A DNA stretch of 64,000 nucleotides from a virus. The stretch is from the IMG/VR virus record IMGVR_UViG_3300050821_001227, positions 19,211 through 83,210 of that record, one strand, 5' to 3'. Position numbers and translations under genes: made by a program. Below, piece after piece: positions 51,222 through 57,819 of this stretch (position 1 is the first letter of the stretch; every line of letters starts with the position of its first letter). A model generated the notes under the pieces. The model was given only the letters and a program-made list of their open reading frames with translations. It ran no database searches and was not told the origin of the DNA.

Positions 51222-51727
51222 CTTCAAATTTTGCCGACAAAGACCGCGTGAAAGCACGGGGAGAAGAACTCGCTGCCATGGGCATTGAGTGTACTTCCCG
51301 TTGGGCTCTGGAAACAGTGCCACATAACTGCAAGATTACAGACAAGCCCGCGCAGTACATGCGGGAGACTGCCGTGTTCGATGTCCAAGACATCCTATCG
51401 GCGGACAAAGTCGTTCTGACCGTACCTACGCCAGAGCAGTTGATGAACCTGACACCACATCAGATGTCACGTGGCGGACGGACATTCGAGTCCGGCTTGA
51501 TGTACGGCTTGATTCTGGCCCAGTGGCTGGCAATCGGCGGCGAACTGTATACGCAGTACGCCAAAGAGATGCGTGGCTGTTCATCCGAACTGATTGTGAT
51601 GGGCGAAAAAGAGAACGTGTTCCACTTCCTTGACGGCACCGAGACGGCGAAAGACCTTCCGGTGGTCGTTGTGATCCCAACATGGGAAGGCGTCAAGGAA
51701 TACCTCGCCTCCCAACTACCCAAATAG
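51206..51727 (+). CDS. nucleoside 2-deoxyribosyltransferase-like protein
   Basis: 173 residues from GTG 51206 (GAGGAGGTATT upstream). MRVYIASNFADKDRVK, ECTSRW, a DILSADKVVLTVP segment and SRGGRTFESGLMYGLIL match the Rossmann-like nucleoside 2-deoxyribosyltransferase / phage nucleotide-hydrolase family, with E in the FESG motif as the expected nucleophile. It could swap or cleave nucleobases during infection. Followed by a dNTP-pyrophosphohydrolase-like gene. Confidence 0.7.
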   Translation: MRVYIASNFADKDRVKARGEELAAMGIECTSRWALETVPHNCKITDKPAQYMRETAVFDVQDILSADKVVLTVPTPEQLMNLTPHQMSRGGRTFESGLMYGLILAQWLAIGGELYTQYAKEMRGCSSELIVMGEKENVFHFLDGTETAKDLPVVVVIPTWEGVKEYLASQLPK

Positions 51728-51737
51728 GAGCAAGTCA

Positions 51738-52328
51738 ATGTCGAGTAACAACGTATCAATCGCGCCCACATCGAAGGCGCTTGGAAGTAATCCCAAGGAT
51801 TTGCTGGGGGCAAAGAAACCTGACGCCTCAAAGATTCCCGCCGTAGCAATTGCATGGGAGTCTCTGGCGATGATGGACGGTGCAGGGAAATACAACGCTT
51901 ACAACTGGCGTGCGAACAAGGTCATCGCGTCGATCTACGTCGCGGCCTGCAAGCGCCATCTCGATATGTGGTTTGAAGGACAACGCAAGGCGGAAGATTC
52001 GGGATGTCATCATCTCGGACACGCACGCGCGTGCCTAGGCATACTGCTCGACGCCGAAGCCACGGGCAACTTGATTGACGACCGTCCGGTATCCGAAGGC
52101 TCATTGGAAGCCTACAGGGCTGTGATGGCAGAGATTGAGTCATTGATCCCTTTGATGTACGAGCGGCACAAGAAGTTCAAAGCCGAACAGGCTGCGAAGA
52201 AGGCCGCACAGCAAGGCGCTGTCGATGAAGTTCGGTGCGAACGTGGCCTTTCGGCTTACGCTTGGGCGGTCAACAGCGTCGATAAGCAGCTTCCATCCAT
52301 GCCGTCAGGCAACGGATTAAGCGATTGA
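51738..52328 (+). CDS. dATP/dGTP diphosphohydrolase-type (DUF5664-like) protein
   Basis: 196 residues after TAGGAGCAAGTC. NPKDLLGAKKPDASKIP, GAGKYNAYNWRANKVIASIY, KRHLDMWFEGQ and EDSGCHHLGHA are the hallmarks of the phage dGTP/dATP diphosphohydrolase N-terminal family, which adjusts dNTP pools and in some phages supports modified genomes. The C-terminal 60 residues are an Ala/Lys-rich tail. Confidence 0.75.
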   Translation: MSSNNVSIAPTSKALGSNPKDLLGAKKPDASKIPAVAIAWESLAMMDGAGKYNAYNWRANKVIASIYVAACKRHLDMWFEGQRKAEDSGCHHLGHARACLGILLDAEATGNLIDDRPVSEGSLEAYRAVMAEIESLIPLMYERHKKFKAEQAAKKAAQQGAVDEVRCERGLSAYAWAVNSVDKQLPSMPSGNGLSD

Positions 52329-52354
52329 CATGGACTGGTACTGGGTGGTAGTAT
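52325..52354 (+). promoter_or_regulatory. promoter upstream of tRNA genes
   Basis: TTGACA (52325-52330), an 18-base spacer and TAGTAT (52349-52354). It overlaps the small frame at 52330. It would drive the 37-residue protein, both tRNAs and the genes beyond. Confidence 0.5.
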
Positions 52355-52395
52355 TTGTCTTGGTGATTATCCTAATGCCCCGGAGAGTACGATGA
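52330..52395 (+). CDS. tiny predicted membrane peptide (21 residues)
   Basis: MDWYWVVVFVLVIILMPRRVR: one hydrophobic helix followed by basic residues. It starts one base after the previous stop and its TGA overlaps the next ATG. No ribosome binding site is visible and the promoter at 52325 overlaps it, so it may not be a gene. Confidence 0.35.
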   Translation: MDWYWVVVFVLVIILMPRRVR

Positions 52396-52505
52396 ATCCT
52401 ATTTACATTTTTCTTGCCGCTCTTGTGGGCGGCATCGTTGGAGGCTGGGTAACGAGCTACTTTCAACGTACCCGCGATCCCCGTCCTTACGATGTTGAGA
52501 AGTAG
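52392..52505 (+). CDS. small membrane protein (37 residues)
   Basis: MNPIYIFLAALVGGIVGGWV then a basic tail; GGAGAGTACG precedes the ATG. One membrane helix with GG motifs. Its stop codon lies inside the 5' end of the tRNA-Asn gene. Confidence 0.55.
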   Translation: MNPIYIFLAALVGGIVGGWVTSYFQRTRDPRPYDVEK

Positions 52506-52571
52506 CCAAGCTGGTAAGGCAGCGCACTGTTAATGCGCCTACCGTAGGTTCGAATCCTACCTTCTCAGCCA
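52496..52571 (+). tRNA. tRNA-Asn (anticodon GTT)
   Basis: Cloverleaf: acceptor TGAGAAG/CTTCTCA, D-stem GCC/GGC, anticodon stem GCGCA/TGCGC with loop CTGTTAA, T-stem GTAGG/CCTAC with TTCGAAT, discriminator G and encoded CCA. It probably supplements host tRNA for Asn codons. Confidence 0.93.
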
Positions 52572-52581
52572 TATCAAATGT

Positions 52582-52655
52582 GGGTCGTTCGTCTAGTGGG
52601 AGGACACCTGCCTTGCACGCAGGGAACAGGGGTTCGAATCCCTTACGATCCACCA
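52582..52655 (+). tRNA. tRNA-Ala (anticodon TGC)
   Basis: Acceptor GGGTCGT/ACGATCC, anticodon stem CCTGC/GCAGG with loop CTTGCAC, T-stem AGGGG/CCCTT with TTCGAAT, discriminator A and encoded CCA. Ten bases after tRNA-Asn, probably co-transcribed. Confidence 0.92.
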
Positions 52656-52688
52656 AAGCCAGAGCGTCTACGCTGCGGATGCGGGTAA

Positions 52689-52865
52689 CCAGAATCCGCC
52701 GAAGTCGTATACCCCGTACCTCGGGGGTCCGTCCTTGACCACTGCCATAAGACGGGTAAAATAGGGAAGATGTTATGCCGTGGTTGTAATCTTGGTTTAG
52801 GGCAGTTCGAAGATGTAATTGAACGTCTTCAGAGCGCCATTGAGTATTTGCGAGTGAATCGCTGA
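52689..52865 (+). pseudogene. endonuclease VII relic (C-terminal catalytic half only)
   Basis: After an in-frame TAA (52686-52688) the sequence reads VLDHCHKTGKIGKMLCRGCN, then LGLGQFEDVIERLQ and SAIEYLRVNR before TGA 52863-52865. This is the DHxH...CxxCN catalytic end of the endonuclease VII family, as in the intact genes at 24426 and 38125. No N-terminal half or ribosome binding site is present. It lies just downstream of the tRNAs; a 31-residue frame from ATG 52770 is all that could start with ATG. Confidence 0.75.
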
Positions 52866-52875
52866 AAGGTACTTT

Positions 52876-53145
52876 ATGTGTGATGGATGTGGACAGGCGG
52901 GATGCAAGTGTGCTCCTTATCCCAATAAGCCGATGACGGAGCACCAAACGATTCGCTCACGTACAACCGGGCGCAAGATTGAAATCTCAATGGGCATGCA
53001 CGGAGGCGGGTTGGTTAGTAAGAACCCCTTCGCCTCGCTTGCGCAGGCGGGCTACATGCACAGCCATCCAGAAATTCTCGGCAGCAAACTCAAGGAATGG
53101 GATGCAGCAACCAAGGGCAAACATCTGCCCAAGAGGGTGAAGTAA
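52876..53145 (+). CDS. small hypothetical protein with Cys cluster
   Basis: 89 residues from ATG 52876 (AAAGGTACTTT upstream). N-terminal CDGCGQAGCKC suggests metal binding; the rest is basic. Its TAA overlaps the next ATG. No family recognised. Confidence 0.65.
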   Translation: MCDGCGQAGCKCAPYPNKPMTEHQTIRSRTTGRKIEISMGMHGGGLVSKNPFASLAQAGYMHSHPEILGSKLKEWDAATKGKHLPKRVK

Positions 53146-53336
53146 TGTATCAAGAAACGATCAAAGGCAAACCGGAGCGAGTCGGAAAGATTCCCGTCCC
53201 GCCGATCAAAGAGACGCAGGAACTGATGTCCTCGGCCAACCGAGCAATCGAGGACTACACTGCGAGGCCGACACAGGTCCGTCACCCCCTTGGTCACGGC
53301 ATACCTAAAACCAGCGAATTGTTGGGAGGAGAGTGA
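53145..53336 (+). CDS. small hypothetical protein
   Basis: 63 residues from ATG 53145 (TAATG overlap with the previous stop). Hydrophilic, Pro/Arg-containing, ending LGHGIPKTSELLGGE. No family recognised. Confidence 0.6.
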   Translation: MYQETIKGKPERVGKIPVPPIKETQELMSSANRAIEDYTARPTQVRHPLGHGIPKTSELLGGE

Positions 53337-53338
53337 CA

Positions 53339-54097
53339 ATGAGTACCCCAAACATACTGACCCCGCCCACAGGACAAATCTGGACTGTGGCTAAAAACGA
53401 TTTAACATGGCTTCAAAAACACGAACGAGTGGCAATCGTTGCCCTTGTGCTGCTTGTTGGAGGTTTCTTGGGAAACAAGGCGTTGAATTATGACGCATCC
53501 CTTAAAGACGCCAAAGTGGCCGCACTGACGCAAGTCGTAGCTCAAGATAAGCAGAATACCGCCGCACTTGCGCTGGCGTCGGCTACAGCGCAGCAACAGT
53601 ATCAGATGACGCTAGACGCCGTTACCAAGCAAAATGTCGCGCTGGAGGCTTCCGTAGCGCAAATGGCGGCTAATTTGGGAAAGCAGCAAGCCGTGGATAA
53701 ACAAATGCCTTTGCCTCAATTGGGACAGCGGCTCCAAGCCCTAGTCCCTGCCGCGACGGGCGTAACGGCTACATCAACAGGATTGACTTTAGATTCAGTG
53801 AGTTCCGTGGCTGTCGTGCAGTCGCTCGAACAAGTCCCCGTCCTAAAGGACGAACTGACGAACGAGACGCAAGTTGCTGCAAACAATGCTGCTTTGCTAT
53901 CGGACGCGGACAAAGTTATCGACGCGGACGGTAAAGAGATCACAGGGCTCAACAAGGAACTGACCGATCAGCAGGCCGACACGAAGGCAATTATCGCGGC
54001 GGACAAGGTCAAGATCAAGAAGGCATGGCGCAGCGGATTCAAGTGGGGCTTCGGCCTCGGGTTCGCCACTGGCGCTTACGTGATGCACGCGTTATAA
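53339..54097 (+). CDS. membrane-anchored coiled-coil protein, spanin-like
   Basis: 252 residues from ATG 53339, set by TTGGGAGGAGAGTGACA. A signal-anchor helix (VAIVALVLLVGGFLG, about 33-47) is followed by about 180 residues of Ala/Gln/Asp-rich coiled coil, then a Gly-rich C-terminal segment (GFKWGFGLGFATGAYVMHAL) that may touch a second membrane. The topology resembles an inner-membrane or unimolecular spanin that finishes lysis in diderm hosts; no lipobox partner is seen nearby. Confidence 0.5.
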   Translation: MSTPNILTPPTGQIWTVAKNDLTWLQKHERVAIVALVLLVGGFLGNKALNYDASLKDAKVAALTQVVAQDKQNTAALALASATAQQQYQMTLDAVTKQNVALEASVAQMAANLGKQQAVDKQMPLPQLGQRLQALVPAATGVTATSTGLTLDSVSSVAVVQSLEQVPVLKDELTNETQVAANNAALLSDADKVIDADGKEITGLNKELTDQQADTKAIIAADKVKIKKAWRSGFKWGFGLGFATGAYVMHAL

Positions 54098-54107
54098 AAG
54101 GAGACTT

Positions 54108-54425
54108 ATGATCCTCACACCGCTGACTGCCGCAGAAACGGCAACCGAGGAAGCACGAGTGCTGGCAGAAGGATGGATCAAACGCAGCCTCGTAGCGTTC
54201 GACCAGTTCATTAACGTTACACTGTTTCGCGGGCGCAACGACGAGACGATCAGCGCTCACGCTGGCCGTGCATGTATCGAAGGCAGGTTGTGGGGCGAGA
54301 CTCTTGCGACCTTCCTGAATATTTTTCAAGTCAACCATTGTGTCAAGGCGATGGTCGGTGATGCGGTACGTGCTAAAGCAATTTTACAGACTGAGCAACA
54401 GTCTGGTGAAATTGCCAAGGTGTAA
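54108..54425 (+). CDS. hypothetical protein
   Basis: 105 residues, AAAGGAGACTT upstream. Helical with a conserved-looking centre (LVAFDQFINVTLFRGRNDETISAHAG type, then WGETLATFLNIFQ). Similar small helical proteins are common next to phage lysis genes; function unknown. Confidence 0.65.
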   Translation: MILTPLTAAETATEEARVLAEGWIKRSLVAFDQFINVTLFRGRNDETISAHAGRACIEGRLWGETLATFLNIFQVNHCVKAMVGDAVRAKAILQTEQQSGEIAKV

Positions 54426-54463
54426 AAAAGTTCGCCACTGTTCGTCTAGAAAAGGAGTAACAC

Positions 54464-54643
54464 ATGTTGTTCGATCCACTAAGTATTGGAGTAGGCGTTA
54501 TCGGAGGGGCTTTCATGCCTGCGATAGGCCGCAAAATCAAGGCGCTGTTTGTGAAGGAAACTATCGCTGCGAAAGCAGTCGTACAAGCAGACGCATCAAA
54601 AATTACTAGCGCAGTCGAAACGGCTGCCGTCAGTAAGCTGTAA
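54464..54643 (+). CDS. small hypothetical protein (59 residues)
   Basis: Begins MLFDPLSIGVGVIGGAFMPA after AAAAGGAGTAACAC, then IGRKIKALFVKE and an Ala/Val helix. The first 20 residues could be a short membrane segment. It ends just before a terminator. No family recognised. Confidence 0.65.
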   Translation: MLFDPLSIGVGVIGGAFMPAIGRKIKALFVKETIAAKAVVQADASKITSAVETAAVSKL

Positions 54644-54651
54644 CAAAGAAC

Positions 54652-54682
54652 GGGTGAGCATTACCGCTCACCCCGTTTCTTT
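54652..54682 (+). terminator. rho-independent terminator
   Basis: 8-bp stem GGGTGAGC/GCTCACCC (54652-54659/54666-54673), loop ATTACC, followed by CGTTTCTTT. The outer arms AAAGAA and TTTCTTT could make it work in both directions. Confidence 0.8.
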
Positions 54683-54692
54683 AGGGTGGTCA

Positions 54693-54715
54693 GTTTGGCA
54701 ACTGCCAAACGTTTT
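54693..54715 (+). terminator. second terminator hairpin
   Basis: 7-bp stem GTTTGGC/GCCAAAC (54693-54699/54704-54710) with loop AACT, then GTTTT. Tandem with the terminator at 54652. Confidence 0.6.
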
Positions 54716-54945
54716 AGAACTGCCTTCCGCTGAGTGCGCGTGTTTAACTGCGGATAAACACCCCGAGAGAAAACGGGCTATTGGGCGAGATGCGCTCGTA
54801 CCAGCACAGAGACAAAACAAAAACGCAGAGCAGCATAGCAACAGGCCAACAATAGGCTGGCAGCTAGTACCTACGTTATTCTTTTGCCCGTAAGGCCGGA
54901 CCCGCCATAGAGGCGGACTGGTTGGAGGAGAGAAAGAGTAGCTTA
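54716..54945 (+). other. gene-free structured leader before the DUF3494 gene
   Basis: About 230 bases without a supportable gene but with further hairpins: GTGTTTA/TAAACAC (54740-54746/54755-54761), CCCG/CGGG (54762-54765/54774-54777), CGAG/CTCG (54786-54789/54795-54798) and CCGCC/GGCGG just before the leader block. A GGAGGAG lies 18 bases before the ATG at 54949, further than usual. It may be a structured 5' UTR or a small RNA. Confidence 0.45.
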
Positions 54946-54948
54946 ACA

Positions 54949-56346
54949 ATGAGTAATGAAATTGTTTTACAGTGGAACCCGAGCTCAACTCCGGTTTCAG
55001 GTTACAACGTTTATCGTGGCAGTTTGCCCGGTAACGAAGGCGCGGCTCCCATTAACGCGAGTCTCGTCACAGTGTTCCCAACTTTGAACTTGTCGTCCGT
55101 TGCAGCGTCGGTTGGCGGTTCAGCAGTTTATTCCGGGTCGTTGCCCGGTGGAGCCGGAAATGCGTACGCGGGGTTTAGCTTCCTCGTCGCAGGATTCGGC
55201 GGCAGCAACAACAACGGAATGTTTGCTTGCACGGCTTCAACCACCTCAAGCATGACGCTGTCGAACGCAAATGCTACTGCGGAAACTCACGTCGCGCTTG
55301 CGAACCAGATTCCGCAATACACCGACACGGCTGTGTTCCCCGGCAAGTCGTACTCCTATGAAATTACCGCTGTCAGCGGTGGTGTAGAGAGTGCCGACTC
55401 TGTTGGAATCGAATCGGCTCCGGTGCCGTATGGACCGACCCCGGTCATCCCAGTTGTTAATGGGTTTGACAACTTCATGGTGCTGGCAGGTTCTACCATC
55501 ACCAGCACAGGTGAAACTCAAGTGTCTGGCGATATCGGCACTTATCCCGGTACGTCCATCACGGGGTTCCCTCCCGGCGTTATCAGCGGCGTGTTCCATT
55601 ATGCCGACTTTGTTTCTGCCGCAGGCGAGGCCGCAGCGCAACAGTTGTACAATGCGTTGATGTTGATGACCAGCACGGCGACCATTTCTGGCGACTTGGG
55701 CGGACAGACGCTCACGCCCGGCGTGTACACGTCTTCGTCCACCATCGGAATCACGGGCATCCTCACGTTGGATGCGCAAGGTGACCCGAACGCGGCATGG
55801 GTTTTCCAAATCGGAAGTGCCCTGACCACTGCGGCTTCGAACAGCGCAATTGTCCTGCTCAACGGTGCGCAAGCATCGAACGTGTATTGGCAGGTCGGCA
55901 GTTCCGCAACTCTTGGCGTTGGTACGTCCTTCGCCGGTACGATTGTGGCACAGACCAGCATTACCGCTAACACTGGCGCGAACATCGCGGGTCGCTTGTT
56001 TGCGATCACAGGGGCTGTTACTATGGACGACAATAGCGTCGTTCTGTTCCTCCAGTTCCCGTTCACAGGTGCTTGGCAAGCCAACCATGCTTATGCTTTG
56101 GGGCAGTTGATTTTTGACTGTCAGAGCAATAGCTACCAAGAAGTCCTTGTTGCTGGAATCAGTGGGGCTACCAAGCCCACGTTCTCTGGCACTCCAAATG
56201 ACCTAACCACGGACAATACCGTTACGTGGGCAGCAGTTTCTCCTGCAAGTTCATTCGTATTGATTGACTTGCCGCCATCACCGCCCAACATGGCTCCTGC
56301 GCCACCCGCAGCACCGACCGGGCTGATTATCAGTTTTGAAGACTAA
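54949..56346 (+). CDS. virion appendage protein with FN3 and DUF3494 (ice-binding-type) domains
   Basis: 465 residues from ATG 54949. Residues 1-150 form an FN3-like domain (SGYNVYRGSLPG ... GKSYSYEITAV) interrupted at about 45-118 by a module shared with the 1400-residue tail protein. Residues about 173-366 match DUF3494: FMVLAGSTITSTGETQVSGD, GFPPGV, GDLGGQTLTPGVYTSSS, LTLDAQGDPNAAWVFQIGS, NVYWQVGSSATLGVGTSFAG, GRLFAITGAVTMDDN. DUF3494 is the beta-solenoid fold of microbial ice-binding proteins and adhesins. Ice binding itself is not proven. Confidence 0.85.
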   Translation: MSNEIVLQWNPSSTPVSGYNVYRGSLPGNEGAAPINASLVTVFPTLNLSSVAASVGGSAVYSGSLPGGAGNAYAGFSFLVAGFGGSNNNGMFACTASTTSSMTLSNANATAETHVALANQIPQYTDTAVFPGKSYSYEITAVSGGVESADSVGIESAPVPYGPTPVIPVVNGFDNFMVLAGSTITSTGETQVSGDIGTYPGTSITGFPPGVISGVFHYADFVSAAGEAAAQQLYNALMLMTSTATISGDLGGQTLTPGVYTSSSTIGITGILTLDAQGDPNAAWVFQIGSALTTAASNSAIVLLNGAQASNVYWQVGSSATLGVGTSFAGTIVAQTSITANTGANIAGRLFAITGAVTMDDNSVVLFLQFPFTGAWQANHAYALGQLIFDCQSNSYQEVLVAGISGATKPTFSGTPNDLTTDNTVTWAAVSPASSFVLIDLPPSPPNMAPAPPAAPTGLIISFED

Positions 56347-56359
56347 AGGAAGGTGACCT

Positions 56360-56551
56360 ATGTCGGTTCTTAACGGAAAAGGCTCAGGCTCAAACCCTCT
56401 TGCAGCCACGGCAGACTGGAATCTCGCGATCCAGCCTGCTGGGGTTGTTTTAGTCTCAGACGGGTATGGCAACGTAGCAGGCTCGGGAGTATTACTCTCG
56501 ACCCTCGAAACGCAAAGTTTCGCAACCGACACTGATTGCGGAACTTTCTAG
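56360..56551 (+). CDS. small virion-associated protein
   Basis: 63 residues after AAGGTGACCT. Gly/Ser-rich, ending DTDCGTF; the next gene ends NIDCGTF. The shared end hints that both peptides dock on the same partner or use a common assembly signal. Confidence 0.6.
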   Translation: MSVLNGKGSGSNPLAATADWNLAIQPAGVVLVSDGYGNVAGSGVLLSTLETQSFATDTDCGTF

Positions 56552-56562
56552 GAGAAATTTAA

Positions 56563-57078
56563 ATGTTAAATGTAAAAATTCAGACCTATCGTGGAACGTT
56601 GTCTGATTTGTCTACGCTGGCGACTACGGGATTCCCCGGAGTGCTTGCATGGACAACGGACAGCAACCAACTATTTGTTGACCTTGGCAGCGGTGCTGCG
56701 GGCTACGGCCCCGGCAAAGCATGGCAGCCAGTCAACGCGGCTCATAACGTGTTCACCGTATCTTCGACGGCAGGGCTAACAGCCTTGGCGGCGAACGTCG
56801 GCGATTTGGCAATTGACACTGGCAACGGAGTCACGTACATATTGACTTCGTTTCCCGCATCGTCGTTGCCGAACTGGACGGCTATTACCACGCCCGATGT
56901 TACACCTCTCGGAGCCCCTGTGGCTCATGAATGGGTGACGTACATCGACGCGTCTGGCGTTCAACACCTTTCTCAACCCGCCTTCACCGACATTTCTGGA
57001 CTGCTTGCGCAAACGCAACTGCCCGCAACCATCGGCGCAGGTAGCAGTCTCACGAACATCGACTGCGGAACATTCTAA
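56563..57078 (+). CDS. appendage protein, fibre-like
   Basis: 171 residues. N-terminal TYRGTLSDLSTL ... LAWTTDSNQLFVDLG is like the head-binding part of small phage fibres. Beta-rich with Ala/Gly turns; the C-terminal DCGTF is shared with the preceding protein. Confidence 0.65.
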   Translation: MLNVKIQTYRGTLSDLSTLATTGFPGVLAWTTDSNQLFVDLGSGAAGYGPGKAWQPVNAAHNVFTVSSTAGLTALAANVGDLAIDTGNGVTYILTSFPASSLPNWTAITTPDVTPLGAPVAHEWVTYIDASGVQHLSQPAFTDISGLLAQTQLPATIGAGSSLTNIDCGTF

Positions 57079-57085
57079 GGTTACC

Positions 57086-57478
57086 ATGGCACGTAACGTA
57101 GGCTTTCAAATTCTACGCGGCGTGAAGGCTAACGCTCCCGTGCTTGAAGCGGGGGAAAGTTACCTTGCGACGGACACCAACGAAATAGTTATCGGCACAA
57201 CCGGGGGCAACTTTGTCCTCGGTCGTCCGGTATTTAACGCAGCAGGCGTGCGTCAAATGACCGCGCATATTGTGGCAGACCGCGTCACGCTTAGTGGCGG
57301 GGCTGCAACCGTAACGTTAGTCGGAAGCGCGGCCTTTACGAACGCGACCAGTTACTCCACCGTCTTGTGTGATAGCACGGCCAATCATTCGGCCAAAATC
57401 ACACAAAACAGTGGGAGCAGCTTTACGATTGCAGGCACAGGCAGCGATGTAATTGAGTTCATATGCATCGGAACTTAA
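57086..57478 (+). CDS. appendage protein, fibre-like
   Basis: 130 residues from ATG 57086 (AAGGTTACC upstream). FQILRGVKANAPVLEAGESY and LATDTNEIVIGTTGG resemble the N-terminal attachment module of small phage fibres, followed by a Thr/Ser/Ala beta domain. Confidence 0.65.
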   Translation: MARNVGFQILRGVKANAPVLEAGESYLATDTNEIVIGTTGGNFVLGRPVFNAAGVRQMTAHIVADRVTLSGGAATVTLVGSAAFTNATSYSTVLCDSTANHSAKITQNSGSSFTIAGTGSDVIEFICIGT

Positions 57479-57488
57479 GAAAGGATTT

Positions 57489-57662
57489 ATGAGCACAAGT
57501 GATCGATATACCAAGTTGATTGCTCCCCCGGCACCTTTGCCAGAGCCCACACCACTGGAACCTCTGCCTATTGTCGCCGTCATAGAGCAGCAGCCAGAAC
57601 AGATTGAAGCGCCCGCCGTAGCAGTGACCCTGCCGCGCATGTGGCGTGTACGAACGAGTTAA
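57489..57662 (+). CDS. small Pro-rich hypothetical protein
   Basis: 57 residues from ATG 57489 (AGAAAGGATTT upstream). Pro/Glu-rich (APPAPLPEPTPLEPLP). It is the last plus-strand gene before the terminator. Confidence 0.6.
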   Translation: MSTSDRYTKLIAPPAPLPEPTPLEPLPIVAVIEQQPEQIEAPAVAVTLPRMWRVRTS

Positions 57663-57814
57663 GTTCTAAAGCGGTTACTGCTATAGCCCATCTTAATTGA
57701 TGGGCTTCTTTTTCTGTGCTTCAATCGCGGCCCGAACGTCACCCTCAATGCAGCCAATCCAGCCGCACGTCGCCGTGCATTATGTCTTTGACCTCTGGTC
57801 ATGTTGTCACTCAT
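57659..57814 (-). CDS. small basic hypothetical protein at the end of the minus operon
   Basis: 51 residues from ATG 57814, five bases after the nucleotidyltransferase stop. Strongly Arg-rich (MTRGQRHNARRRAAG). It overlaps the plus-strand terminator, and a second coding-like frame (WIGCIEGDVRAAIEAQKKKP, ending at a TAA) overlaps it, so the true gene is uncertain; a frameshift is possible. Confidence 0.35.
   Translation of the reverse strand: MSDNMTRGQRHNARRRAAGLAALRVTFGPRLKHRKRSPSIKMGYSSNRFRT
57686..57713 (+). terminator. strong terminator ending the rightward late genes
   Basis: 7-bp stem GCCCATC/GATGGGC (57686-57692/57699-57705), loop TTAATT, then TTCTTTTT. It lies between the plus-strand genes and the converging minus-strand operon. 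Confidence 0.9.
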
Positions 57815-57819
57815 TCGAA

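Noticed and set aside
52399-52947. Minus-strand frame of 182 codons across the tRNA genes
   Set aside because: It contains the GFEP-type peptide that is the well-known antisense translation of tRNA genes; no ribosome binding site, and both tRNAs fold well on the plus strand.
54654-54893. Plus-strand frame of 79 codons
   Set aside because: Begins inside a terminator stem, spans a second terminator, has no ribosome binding site and no protein-like pattern.
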